From Gordonia jinghuaiqii (GTDB lineage: Bacteria > Actinomycetota > Actinomycetes > Mycobacteriales > Mycobacteriaceae): a DNA stretch of 64,000 nt. Of this stretch, positions 33,749 to 41,900 are shown one piece after another. Every line of letters starts with the position of its first letter. The stretch's first letter is position 1. Below the pieces are notes generated by a model. That model saw only the letters and a list, made by a program, of their open reading frames with translations, was not told where the DNA came from and did no database searches. The position numbers were made by a program, and so were the translations under genes. Location: the NCBI RefSeq assembly GCF_014041935.1, contig NZ_CP059491.1, positions 744,001-808,000 on the forward strand, given 5' to 3'.

Positions 33749-34513
33749 TCAGCCGGTCTTGATGTTGCGGCGGGCCGATGCCTGGTCGCGCGGCTTGAGG
33801 ACGATCTGGTCGAGGTTGACGTGCGGGGGGCGTGACGCCACGAATCCGATGACCTCGGCGACGTCGTCGGCGGTCAGCGGGGTGAGCCCCTCATACACGG
33901 CGTCGGCGCGTTCCCGGTCGCCCTCGAAGCGCACGAGCGAGAAGTCCGTCTCGACCATGCCGGGTGCGATCTCGGTGAGCCGGACCGGCTTGCCGAGCAG
34001 CTCGTAGCGCAAGGTGCGGTGGGTGATCGCCTGCGCGTGCTTGGCTGAGGTGTAGCCGGCGCCGTTGTCGTAGACCTCGAGCGCGGCGACTGAGGTGATC
34101 GCGACGATCAGCCCGTCACCCGAGGCGATGAGCGCCGGGATGAGCGCTTTGGTGAGCCGGAGACTGCCCAGCACGTTCGTCTCCCACATCCAGCGCCAGT
34201 CGTCGAGGTCGGCGGTGGCGACCGGGTCGAGACCCTTGGCGCCGCCGGCGTTGTTCACCAGCACTGCGACGGTGTCGAGGCCCTCGACGAAAGCGGCGAC
34301 CGACGCCTCGTCGGTGACGTCGAGTTGCCTGCCCGTACCGCCGATCTCGGCGGCCAGCGCCTCCACCCGATCGACGCGGCGTGCGCCGACCACCACGTGA
34401 TAGCCCTGCCGGGCGAGCTGACGCGCGGTTGCCGCACCGATGCCGGAGCTGGCGCCGGTCACCACGGCGATGGGTCGGGATTCGGTCGGCTGCGAAGCGG
34501 TGTCTGGGCTCAT
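33749..34513 (-). CDS. short-chain dehydrogenase/reductase (Rv0484c type)
   Basis: A 254-aa SDR: VVTGASSGIGAATARQLA (cofactor motif), VLVNNAGG, catalytic Ser in AITSVAALEVYDNGAGY and YTSAKHA (Tyr and Lys). Probably NADP-dependent, with GARRVDR after the second strand. TAGAGT on the minus strand (34520-34525) ends 6 nt before the ATG, a leaderless pattern. Convergent with the L,D-transpeptidase gene and divergent from the ROK gene. Substrate unknown. Confidence 0.9.
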   Translation of the reverse strand: MSPDTASQPTESRPIAVVTGASSGIGAATARQLARQGYHVVVGARRVDRVEALAAEIGGTGRQLDVTDEASVAAFVEGLDTVAVLVNNAGGAKGLDPVATADLDDWRWMWETNVLGSLRLTKALIPALIASGDGLIVAITSVAALEVYDNGAGYTSAKHAQAITHRTLRYELLGKPVRLTEIAPGMVETDFSLVRFEGDRERADAVYEGLTPLTADDVAEVIGFVASRPPHVNLDQIVLKPRDQASARRNIKTG

Positions 34514-34588
34514 GGGCTCACTCTACGACTCGTCATCGGCGACTCCACGTCGCCTCGGTGGCCGCACCTGCACTGCTACATTCGTCCC

Positions 34589-35716
34589 ATGCGAGGGGGA
34601 GTGATCCCGGCGGCGCTGCAACTGACGTCCACTCCGGCGGCCGCGGTGTTGCACGCGATCCGGGTCGGCGGGCCGGTGACACGGGATCAACTCGCTTCGG
34701 CGACGGGGCTGTCCCCGGCCACCATCAACCGTCAGGTCCACGCACTCGCCGCGCAGGGGCTGGTCGCCGAGAGGCCCGATCTGGTCGGCCCCAAATCGAT
34801 TGGCAGGCCGAAGAACCCGCTCACGATCGATCATGACTCGCTGTGTGTGGCCGGGATGCACATCGGTGCCCGGCGAACTGTTCTGGCCATCGCCGACCTC
34901 GGCGGGCGGACCCTGCACAGCCATGCGGTCCTCACCCCGACCGGCGACCAGCAGGAGGCGCTCGCACACCTCTGCGGGCTCCTCGCCGAGCTCGTCGCGC
35001 GCTTCGGCGGACGCCGCCTGCTGTGGGGCGGCGTCGCCACGGGCGGGGCCGTCGATGCCGAGACCGGTGTGGTGAATCACCGTGTCCTGGGCTGGCATCA
35101 ACTCCCGGTGGGCGCAACGCTTGCGGCCCGCCTCGGCACTCCGGTATCGGTCTGTGAGCACGTCGAGGCGATGGCCGCCGCCGAGTTGCTGCTCACCCAC
35201 CCCCGGGACGACACCGGATCGGGGCTGTTCTTCTACGCTCGCGAAACCGCCGGTATGGCAATGACTCTCGAGGGCCGGGTGCATGTCCCCGAACGCGGAG
35301 CGGGCACCATCGCGCACCTGCCGGTATCCGCGCCGGTCCTCGCTCCCGGCCTCGCGCGGGTCCGCTTGCAGAACGTGATCGGCGACGATGCCGCGGAGGC
35401 GGCCGCCCGGCGCCTGGGCATCGACCCGGCGGACTCGCGCATCGTCGACGAGCGTGCCCGTGTGCTGGGCGAGGCCGTCGCGCTGATCCGCGACGTGATC
35501 AACCCCGACACCATCGTCGTGGCCGGCGATGCCTTCGCCGCGCATCCGCGGGGTCTCGCGCCGGTACAGGCCGCCTTCGACGAGGCGACCACCCTGACCT
35601 GGCCGTTGGAGATCGCGCCGTCGAGATTCGGTGTGCGCGTGCAGGAGAGTGCGGCGATCGTGGTGGCGCTCAGCGTCATCTATGCGGACCCGGTCGCGGC
35701 GGTCGCGACCCTGTAG
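34589..35716 (+). CDS. ROK-family transcriptional regulator (Rv0485 type)
   Basis: A 375-aa protein with an N-terminal winged helix (VTRDQLASATGLSPATINRQ; residues 29-75) and a C-terminal ROK sugar-kinase-like fold (GMHIGARRTVLAIADLGGRTL; GGVATGGAVDAETG). The usual ROK zinc Cys cluster (CxCGxxGC) is not seen, and neither is a catalytic kinase Asp motif, so this is a regulator rather than a kinase. TACATT (34577-34582) ends 6 nt before ATG 34589, a leaderless start. Rv0485 regulates envelope genes in M. tuberculosis; targets here are unknown. Confidence 0.9.
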   Translation: MRGGVIPAALQLTSTPAAAVLHAIRVGGPVTRDQLASATGLSPATINRQVHALAAQGLVAERPDLVGPKSIGRPKNPLTIDHDSLCVAGMHIGARRTVLAIADLGGRTLHSHAVLTPTGDQQEALAHLCGLLAELVARFGGRRLLWGGVATGGAVDAETGVVNHRVLGWHQLPVGATLAARLGTPVSVCEHVEAMAAAELLLTHPRDDTGSGLFFYARETAGMAMTLEGRVHVPERGAGTIAHLPVSAPVLAPGLARVRLQNVIGDDAAEAAARRLGIDPADSRIVDERARVLGEAVALIRDVINPDTIVVAGDAFAAHPRGLAPVQAAFDEATTLTWPLEIAPSRFGVRVQESAAIVVALSVIYADPVAAVATL

Positions 35717-35774
35717 CGGCGTCGGCGCACACCTGAGGCTGCCACCGGCGCAAGTATCCCCTACGGTGATACCC

Positions 35775-36581
35775 ATGACGCCACGCGATGTGTCCGCGCG
35801 ACTCGAGGTCAGGGTCGACGACCCGACCGAACTGGAAATGCAGATCGCGGTGGCAAAGCTGCCCGGCCTGCGGGTGGAGGAAGAACTCAAGATCGAGTTC
35901 GACGGGCGGTCGTTGACCCCGGAGGAGATCATCGCGCCCCACGGTTCCCGGATTCATCGACTCCGACTCGACCGCGGTCTGCTGACGATCGACTACTGGG
36001 CGTCGGTCCTGACGCCTGCCGATCCGTTGCCGGTGGACGTCACCGACCGTTCGATATATCTGCGGCCCAGTCGATACGCCGAATGTGACAAGTTCTTCGG
36101 CTTCGCCGCCGGGCAGTTCGACTTCTCGCTGTCCGACGGCGAGATCCTCAATCAGGTGGCGGAGTTCGTCTCGAATCGGCTCAGCTACATCCCCGGCACC
36201 AGCGACCCCATCGACGGTGCGGCCGACACGCTGCTGGCCGGCGCCGGTGTGTGCCGGGACTACGCGCACCTCGTCGTCGCGCTGCTGCGTGCACTCAACA
36301 TCCCGGCCCGTCTCGTCGCGGTGTACGCGCCGGGCTGTTCGCCGATGGACTTCCATGCCGTCGCCGAGGCGATCGTCGACGGTGAGTGGGTGGCCGTGGA
36401 CGCGACCGGGCTGGCTCCGCGACAGAGCCTCGTGCGGATCTCGACCGGCCGCGACGCCGCCGACACCGCGTTCCTCGACAACCATCGCGGCTCGATCTCG
36501 CTGAACTCCTACGAGGTCACCGCCACGGTGCGCGGCAACCTGCCCTACGACGACGGCAGTATGCGCGTCAAGCTCGGCTAG
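35775..36581 (+). CDS. transglutaminase-like domain protein
   Basis: A 268-aa protein. A beta-rich N-terminal domain (residues 1-115) precedes a transglutaminase/protease-like core with Cys (GAGVCRDYAHL), His (SPMDFHAVAEAI) and Asp (WVAVDATG) in the catalytic order. Such proteins cleave or cross-link peptides, often encoded near peptidoglycan or proteasome genes. TACGGT (35762-35767) ends 7 nt before ATG 35775. Its 3' end overlaps the convergent otsB by 14 bp. Substrate unknown. Confidence 0.88.
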   Translation: MTPRDVSARLEVRVDDPTELEMQIAVAKLPGLRVEEELKIEFDGRSLTPEEIIAPHGSRIHRLRLDRGLLTIDYWASVLTPADPLPVDVTDRSIYLRPSRYAECDKFFGFAAGQFDFSLSDGEILNQVAEFVSNRLSYIPGTSDPIDGAADTLLAGAGVCRDYAHLVVALLRALNIPARLVAVYAPGCSPMDFHAVAEAIVDGEWVAVDATGLAPRQSLVRISTGRDAADTAFLDNHRGSISLNSYEVTATVRGNLPYDDGSMRVKLG

Positions 36582-37350
36582 CGGCCCGCTCGGCGACCAC
36601 GAACTCGAGAACCGACGCGACGTCGTCGGTGTCCTCGATGCGGAACTGTGCGGCGCTGGTACCGGCTCCGACCTTGATGCCGACGTCGCCGGTCTCCGGG
36701 TGCAGATGTGCGAAGGCCTTCTCGTCGGTGACGTCGTCGCCGAGGTAGATCACGGCGTCGCAGTCGAGACGCTCGCGCAGGGTGTCGAGCGCATGTCCCT
36801 TGCTGGTCTCGATCACGGCGAGTTCGATGACGGACTTGCCCTCGGTGATGTGCACACCCGGCTTCGACGCCGGGCCGGTGCGCACGCGTTCGAGTGCGGT
36901 GTCGCCATCGGCGGGGGAGGCGTTGCGTACGTGCAGCACCGTGCTCGCCGGCTTGACCTCGACCGTCGTCCCTGGGAAATCGGCTGCGATGGAGTCCAAT
37001 TCATCGATCAGTTGCGTCAGCAGTGCGCGTGCGGAGTCGGTGACCTCGACGGCGAAGCCCGACTCGAACTCGCTGCCGTGACTCCCGACCAGGGTCACCG
37101 GTGCGACGAGCCCGGACAGGCCGGCCAGGACCGCGCGCTCGCGGCCGGAGACGACGGCCACGGCGGTGTCGGGTAACTCCGCCGCCGCGACGAGAGCGGC
37201 GACGGAGGCCGGGTTGGGGACGGCGTCCTCGGGGCGCGACACGATCGGCGAGACACACCCGTCGTAGTCCGACGCGACCAGCAGGCGGGGGACACGCGCC
37301 ACCGAGGTGAGCGCAGCTCGCAGGCCGTCGGGAATCCCGGTGTCGCTCAT
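36568..37350 (-). CDS. otsB: trehalose-6-phosphate phosphatase
   Basis: A 260-aa HAD phosphatase that converts trehalose-6-phosphate to trehalose. Motif I is SDYDGCVSP with the nucleophile Asp and the acid/base Asp two residues later; GRERAVLAG (motif II region), a GSHGSEFES cap segment and [10 protein letters not shown] (motif IV, metal) follow. The ATG overlaps the otsA stop (ATGA at 37347-37350), so it is co-translated with otsA. The longer reading frame upstream runs inside otsA and is not used. Trehalose serves as osmoprotectant and for mycolate carriers. Confidence 0.95.
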   Translation of the reverse strand: MSDTGIPDGLRAALTSVARVPRLLVASDYDGCVSPIVSRPEDAVPNPASVAALVAAAELPDTAVAVVSGRERAVLAGLSGLVAPVTLVGSHGSEFESGFAVEVTDSARALLTQLIDELDSIAADFPGTTVEVKPASTVLHVRNASPADGDTALERVRTGPASKPGVHITEGKSVIELAVIETSKGHALDTLRERLDCDAVIYLGDDVTDEKAFAHLHPETGDVGIKVGAGTSAAQFRIEDTDDVASVLEFVVAERAASRA

Positions 37351-38948
37351 CCGTTCTCGTCGGCGAGTTCGGCGTCGACGTCCGTCGAACCAGGATCTGC
37401 GTCCGCTCCCGTTTCCGAATTCACCAGGTGCACTCCGCGATTGGCCCATTGCTCGGTCTCGGAGTCGGCGCTGAGTGTGCCGAGGAAGCTCTGCGCCCAC
37501 TTGGTGACGTCGTGGGTGAGGACCTGCCGGCGCAAGGCACGCATGCGTCGTCTGCCCTCGTGCTCACTCTGGGTCACGGCCGCCTCGATGGCATCCTTCA
37601 CGCCTTCGAGATCATACGGATTTGCCTGGTACGCCGAGCGCAATTCGGCTGCGGCGCCGGTGAATTCGCTGAGAACCAGTGCTCCGCCGAGGTCGCTGCG
37701 GCAGGCCACGTACTCCTTGGCGACAAGGTTCATGCCGTCGCGCAGGGGGGTCACCAGCATGACGTCGGCGGCGACGAAGAACGCGACCAGCTCATCGCGC
37801 GGGACCGGCCGGTGCAGATACTGCACCACCGGCCGGCTCACCGTGGCGGAGTAGGTGCCGTTGATGTTGCCGACCAGTTGCTCGATGCCGGCCCGCATCT
37901 GGATGTAACTCTCGACCCGTTCGCGGCTCGGGGTCGCGAGCTGGATCATCACGGTGTTCGCGGGATCGAGTCGTTCCTCGGCGAGCATCTCCGAGATGGC
38001 CTGGAGCCGGACGTCGATGCCCTTGGTGTAGTCGAGGCGGTCGATGCCGAGCAGGATCGTCTTCGGATTGCCCAGCTCCTTGCGGATCTCGGCGGCGCGC
38101 TCGCGGATCTTGCGTGTCTTGGCCAGGGCGGCGAGTTCACCGGAGTCGATGGAGATGGGGAACGCGCCCACCCGCACCGTGCGGAAACCGGCCTGCACCA
38201 CGCCGAATCGGGAGCGCACGCCCACCGAGCCCTTGCTCGTCGCCTGACCCGCGAGCCGGCGTGCGAGGAAGAGGAAGTTCTGCGCACCGCCGGGCAGGTG
38301 GAAACCGATGAGATCGGCGCCGAGCAGGCCCTCGACGATCTCGGTGCGCCACGGCAGCTGCATGAACAGCTCGACCGGCGGGAACGGGATGTGCAGGAAG
38401 AAGCCGATCTTCAGATCGGGCCGCAGCATCCGCAGCATCTTGGGGACGAGTTGGAGCTGGTAGTCCTGCACCCACACGACCGCACCCTCGCCGGCCGCCT
38501 TGGACGCGGCCTCGGCGAAGCGACGGTTCACCTCGACGTAGGTGTTCCACCACTCGCGGTGGTACTCGGGCTTGACGATGACGTCGTGGTACAGCGGCCA
38601 CAGCGTGGCGTTGGAGAAGCCTTCGTAGTACTCGGCGATCTCCTGCGTCGACAAGGGCACCGGGTGGATGTCGATGTCCTCGACGTCCGGGTTGTCGTCG
38701 GAGTCGGGGATGCCGGACCAGCCGACCCACGCGCCGGTGTTGGCACGCAGGATCGGTTCGAGCGCGGTCACGAGCCCACCCGGGCTGCGCTTCCAGTTGA
38801 CCGTGCCGTCGGGAAGGACTTCCTTGTCGACGGGCAGACGGTTCGCGACGACGACGAACTCGGCGCCGTCATGAGCGGGCCGGTGTACCTCGCCCGCGGA
38901 GTCTGAGGGGGTTGCGTCGGCCACGGTCTCTACCGGTCGCCGGGTCAC
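37347..38948 (-). CDS. otsA: alpha,alpha-trehalose-phosphate synthase
   Basis: A 533-aa glycosyltransferase (GT20) that joins UDP- or ADP-glucose to glucose-6-phosphate. [26 protein letters not shown] (glucose-6-P loop), [39 protein letters not shown] (nucleotide-sugar binding) and [18 protein letters not shown] are all present. A 40-residue acidic C-terminal tail is extra. Start GTG 38948 lies 4 nt after the stop of a 53-aa gene, so the unit is small gene-otsA-otsB. Confidence 0.97.
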   Translation of the reverse strand: MTRRPVETVADATPSDSAGEVHRPAHDGAEFVVVANRLPVDKEVLPDGTVNWKRSPGGLVTALEPILRANTGAWVGWSGIPDSDDNPDVEDIDIHPVPLSTQEIAEYYEGFSNATLWPLYHDVIVKPEYHREWWNTYVEVNRRFAEAASKAAGEGAVVWVQDYQLQLVPKMLRMLRPDLKIGFFLHIPFPPVELFMQLPWRTEIVEGLLGADLIGFHLPGGAQNFLFLARRLAGQATSKGSVGVRSRFGVVQAGFRTVRVGAFPISIDSGELAALAKTRKIRERAAEIRKELGNPKTILLGIDRLDYTKGIDVRLQAISEMLAEERLDPANTVMIQLATPSRERVESYIQMRAGIEQLVGNINGTYSATVSRPVVQYLHRPVPRDELVAFFVAADVMLVTPLRDGMNLVAKEYVACRSDLGGALVLSEFTGAAAELRSAYQANPYDLEGVKDAIEAAVTQSEHEGRRRMRALRRQVLTHDVTKWAQSFLGTLSADSETEQWANRGVHLVNSETGADADPGSTDVDAELADENG

Positions 38949-38952
38949 CGGG

Positions 38953-39114
38953 TCAGGCGTTCTCGCCCGGTGCGATCCCCAGCATGGCGAACAGCATCCG
39001 GCACTCGTCGGCGTCGGTCGCGTAGGCGGCGACGACGCGGCGGGCCGAAGCGGCTGTCTCGTCGGCTACCGGTTCGAGTTCTTCGTCGGGGATGTCGGTG
39101 GTCTTCGCGGGCAT
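38953..39114 (-). CDS. 53-aa conserved small protein upstream of otsA
   Basis: [13 protein letters not shown] start, then an acidic N-terminus and a helical segment [20 protein letters not shown] ending in [11 protein letters not shown] 39114 has a GAGGGGAC ribosome-binding site. Four nucleotides separate it from otsA. A similarly short gene stands next to otsA in mycobacteria as I recall (Rv3489), which supports it as real. No known domain; it may modulate trehalose synthesis. Confidence 0.7.
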   Translation of the reverse strand: MPAKTTDIPDEELEPVADETAASARRVVAAYATDADECRMLFAMLGIAPGENA

Positions 39115-39238
39115 GGGTTGTCCCCTCGTCGTACGGCTGCGATGTGGTGCGATCCGATCCGCGGTGCGCTGACTCGGCTGTGCGGATCGGGTGGTCATGC
39201 GGTGCGGGCGGCCGTGTCCACGGCGCACCCGACTTCGT

Positions 39239-39244
39239 ATTCTA
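39239..39244 (-). promoter_or_regulatory. -10 of the small gene-otsA-otsB operon
   Basis: TAGAAT on the minus strand, about 125 nt before the ATG of the 53-aa gene, is the best -10 in the 161-nt gap after thrE. A leader of about 118 nt would result. No clear -35 is seen. Confidence 0.4.
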
Positions 39245-39275
39245 CCCGGACATCGACTTGCCTGGGCCCGGGCAC

Positions 39276-40730
39276 TCAGCGACGCGGCGGCTGCCAACGC
39301 CTGCCCTCGCGCCCCTCACGCTGGATGAGGAGTCGCCGCAGGCGCCAATCGGGTTTCGGCGGTAGTTGCGGGCGGCGCAGCGAGCGCGCGATGAACTCAC
39401 CGAGCGTGACACCGGCTGCGAGTGCGCACCCGATGGCCAGTGCGCTGGCTATCCAGGTGAAGCCGTCGAGCGTCTGGTCGCCGAGGATGCCGTACAGACC
39501 GCGGTAGACCGCGAGGCCGGGCAGCAGCGGCGTGATGCCCGCGACCGCGACGACCAGCGGCGGGGTGAGTGCGCGTCGTGCGAGCAGACCACCGACGAGT
39601 CCCACGAAGGCGGCGGCGAGACCGTTGGCGATGACGTCGCCGACGTCGGTGAAGGTGGCCGACGCCGCGACCGCCGTACCGATGAGGCCGCCGAGGAACG
39701 CGACCCACAGGGCGCGGGTCTCGGCATAGCTGGCCAGGGCGTATGCGCAGGCCGCGACCGCGCCGGCGATCACCCGGATGGGAAGCTCGACCACCTCGAA
39801 GCTGGTCGTCGTGGTGATCGTCGGCAAGAAGATGCCGCCGGCCTCGAGGATGCGGATGGCCATGCCGACGCCGGCGATGATCCCGCCGGTCATGAGCAGG
39901 AGCTCGAAGAATCGGGCGACGCCGGTGATCGGTGCGCCGGTGATGGCGTCCTGCACCGAGCCGACCAGCGACAACCCCGACAACAGGACGACGATGCCTG
40001 CGGCGATGACCTGCGACGGCGCGATCGACACACCGAGCTGCTCGGCTGCGCCGAACACCAGGGCGGCCGGGACGACGGCGATGAACCCGCCGGCGACCTG
40101 CTGGAAGAAGACCGGGGTGCCGATCCGGTTGAGGCCGCGGTTGACCGTGACGATGACGGCGGTGGTGAGGAAGGCGAGAGCGGCGACGAGGTACTGGCCG
40201 CCGAGCAGCACCGAGATGCCCGACGCCATGATCCCCCAGGCAACGGTCGCCACCCAGTGGGGATAGGGGTGCGGCGCGGTGATGATCTCGTCGACCATCT
40301 GATGCGCGGTGGACGGGCTGATGAACGAGTCGCGGATACTCCGGATCACCCGGTCGACCTCGGCGAGCCGGGTGAAGTCCATCGAGCGGTAGTACACCTG
40401 CTCCATCGTGGTGATCGGCGGCAGCGTCGCGCCGCGCCGTGCGCTCACCACGATGGTGTTGTAGGTGACGTCCACATCGACGTCCTCGAGGCCGTACACC
40501 CCGGCGACGAACTTGATCTGCGTCTGGGTGTCGATCGCGCCGGTACCCGAGTCCAGAAGCACCGCACCGATCTTGGTGGCGAGGTCGAGGACCTCGGTGA
40601 TCGCCGCGACGTCGAACCGCTCGATCGGTTTGCGCGGCGACACCATGATGCTGCCGGGTTCGATCGTGTCGATCGTCGCCTGCCGGGTGCCGGTGAGTCG
40701 ACGAAGAACAGGGCCGAGGCGTTCGCGCAC
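39276..40730 (-). CDS. thrE: threonine/serine exporter ThrE
   Basis: A 484-aa membrane protein. The N-terminal cytoplasmic/hydrolase-like domain (GAVLLDSGTGAIDTQTQI, YNTIVVSARRG) and about ten membrane segments (from ATVAWGIMASGISVLLGG onward) match ThrE of Corynebacterium, in which the DUF1212 and DUF3815 halves are fused. ThrE exports threonine and serine using the proton gradient. Rv3737 is the mycobacterial counterpart. GTG 40730 follows GAGGAGG. Divergent from the RidA gene. Confidence 0.92.
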   Translation of the reverse strand: MRERLGPVLRRLTGTRQATIDTIEPGSIMVSPRKPIERFDVAAITEVLDLATKIGAVLLDSGTGAIDTQTQIKFVAGVYGLEDVDVDVTYNTIVVSARRGATLPPITTMEQVYYRSMDFTRLAEVDRVIRSIRDSFISPSTAHQMVDEIITAPHPYPHWVATVAWGIMASGISVLLGGQYLVAALAFLTTAVIVTVNRGLNRIGTPVFFQQVAGGFIAVVPAALVFGAAEQLGVSIAPSQVIAAGIVVLLSGLSLVGSVQDAITGAPITGVARFFELLLMTGGIIAGVGMAIRILEAGGIFLPTITTTTSFEVVELPIRVIAGAVAACAYALASYAETRALWVAFLGGLIGTAVAASATFTDVGDVIANGLAAAFVGLVGGLLARRALTPPLVVAVAGITPLLPGLAVYRGLYGILGDQTLDGFTWIASALAIGCALAAGVTLGEFIARSLRRPQLPPKPDWRLRRLLIQREGREGRRWQPPRR

Positions 40731-40787
40731 GCAGACCTCCTCTGTCAGTGGTGAGGTGTCCCCTCGGGATGGAGGCGGGAGGACGAA

Positions 40788-40804
40788 TCAATCCTGACAG
40801 GGGG
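40788..40804 (+). repeat. 17-bp copy of the tRNA-Thr 3' end (att-like)
   Basis: TCAATCCTGACAGGGGG is identical and in the same orientation to 41414-41430, the T-loop/T-stem/acceptor end of the tRNA-Thr gene 626 bp downstream. The pair brackets only the RidA gene. Looks like an attachment-site or recombination footprint. Confidence 0.6.
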
Positions 40805-40883
40805 TCGTGACACCTCGTACGAGGGTGCCGTCCGGTCGTCCGGCGATGACGAGTGGACGCCGCGGTTGGGGCACGATGGACCG

Positions 40884-41312
40884 ATGAACCCCGATGAACA
40901 CGTCAGTTCCCCCGCCCGGCCGACCGGATCGCCGGTGCAGATCAACGGCCCCCGCGACGGTCACACCCGTAGCGCGACGGTGGCTCCGGGAAGCCTGATC
41001 TTCACTGCCGGCGCCGCCCCCGTGGACGAGTTCGGCGCCACGGTTGCGCCCGGCAACGTCAGCGAGCAGGCGCGGCAGTGCATGGTGAACCTCGAAACCG
41101 CACTGTCGGAGGCCGGCGCTTCGCTGGCCGACGTCGCCAAGGTCACGGTGTTCGTCGCCGAACATCTGCAGGCCGATCTGGTGGTCGCCTGGGATGTGGT
41201 GACCGAGTTCTTCGGCGACCACCGGCCCGCCGGGAGTCTGCTGGGGGTCTCGGTGCTGGCCTACGACGACCAGCTCGTGGAGATCGAGGCGGTGGCGGCG
41301 GTTCCCGCCTGA
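40884..41312 (+). CDS. RidA/YjgF-family protein
   Basis: A 142-aa protein of the Rid superfamily (INGPRDGHTRSATVAPGSLI; ARQCMVNLETALSEAGASL; VTVFVAEHL; C-terminal QLVEIEAVAAV). True RidA deaminates reactive 2-aminoacrylate and needs an Arg in a CxVxxxR region. I do not see that Arg, so this may be another Rid subgroup. CACGAT (40872-40877) ends 6 nt before ATG 40884, a weaker leaderless pattern; a start six codons earlier is possible. Confidence 0.85.
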   Translation: MNPDEHVSSPARPTGSPVQINGPRDGHTRSATVAPGSLIFTAGAAPVDEFGATVAPGNVSEQARQCMVNLETALSEAGASLADVAKVTVFVAEHLQADLVVAWDVVTEFFGDHRPAGSLLGVSVLAYDDQLVEIEAVAAVPA

Positions 41313-41343
41313 CCCGGCGGCCGGTAGCCGAGTGCGCGGTCGA

Positions 41344-41349
41344 TATACT
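41344..41349 (+). promoter_or_regulatory. -10 of the tRNA-Thr gene
   Basis: TATACT lies 11 nt before the mature tRNA 5' end. It is the best -10 in the 48-nt gap after the RidA gene. Confidence 0.55.
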
Positions 41350-41360
41350 CGCGCACGCAC

Positions 41361-41435
41361 GCCTCCTTAGCTCAGTGGTAGAGCACTCGCCTTGTAAGCG
41401 AGCGGTCGTCAGTTCAATCCTGACAGGGGGCTCCA
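41361..41435 (+). tRNA. tRNA-Thr (anticodon TGT)
   Basis: A complete cloverleaf: acceptor GCCTCCT pairs with AGGGGGC (41425-41431), D-arm AGCTCAGTGGTAGAGC, anticodon stem CTCGC/GCGAG around CTTGTAA (anticodon TGT reads ACA), and T-arm GTCAG/CTGAC around TTCAATC. Discriminator T and an encoded CCA (41433-41435) follow. The 3' end is repeated at 40788. Confidence 0.95.
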
Positions 41436-41438
41436 CCT

Positions 41439-41470
41439 CGACGGCCGGGTCGCTCGCGACCCGGCCGTCG
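41439..41470. terminator. hairpin after tRNA-Thr
   Basis: A perfect 14-bp stem (41439-41452 with 41457-41470) and loop CTCG, between the tRNA and the convergent membrane-protein gene. There is no T-run, so it is a terminator by position only. Confidence 0.7.
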
Positions 41471-41473
41471 GCG

Positions 41474-41827
41474 TCACCAGATGACCGCGAGACCCGCGGC
41501 CAGCAGCGACAACGCACCCACCGCCCAGAACAGGGGGCGGGGGACGGGTTCGCCGGTGCGCTTCTGACGCGCACTGCCGATTCCCAGCATCGCGCCGATG
41601 GCCACGAGGATGACCAGCTTGATCCCGATCTTCGGGTAGTTGAGGTCGATCCCGGCCGGCCACGGCGCGGCGAGGGCGAGTCCGGTCAGGAACGACAGCA
41701 GGATGCCGTAGTCCATCACGCGGGTGAAGCGGAACTCGCGTGCGACCAGTTGGGTCACCCAGGCGCCGAAGGTCACGGCGAAGCCGACGATGTGCAGCAG
41801 GATTACGACGTTGCGTAGTACTTCCAT
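41474..41827 (-). CDS. small four-helix membrane protein
   Basis: A 117-aa protein with four predicted membrane helices (VVILLHIVGFAVTFGAWV; DYGILLSFLTGLALAA; GIKLVILVAIGAMLGIG; FWAVGALSLLAAGLAVIW). It lacks a recognised family motif. TAAGCT on the minus strand (41835-41840) ends 7 nt before the ATG, a leaderless pattern that supports this start over longer frames. Function unknown. Confidence 0.8.
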   Translation of the reverse strand: MEVLRNVVILLHIVGFAVTFGAWVTQLVAREFRFTRVMDYGILLSFLTGLALAAPWPAGIDLNYPKIGIKLVILVAIGAMLGIGSARQKRTGEPVPRPLFWAVGALSLLAAGLAVIW

Positions 41828-41900
41828 GGCGCAGAGCTTACCCATGTGACGCGCCCGAAGGAGCCGACCGACACCGCGCCGGCGGTGGGAGGATGGGCGG

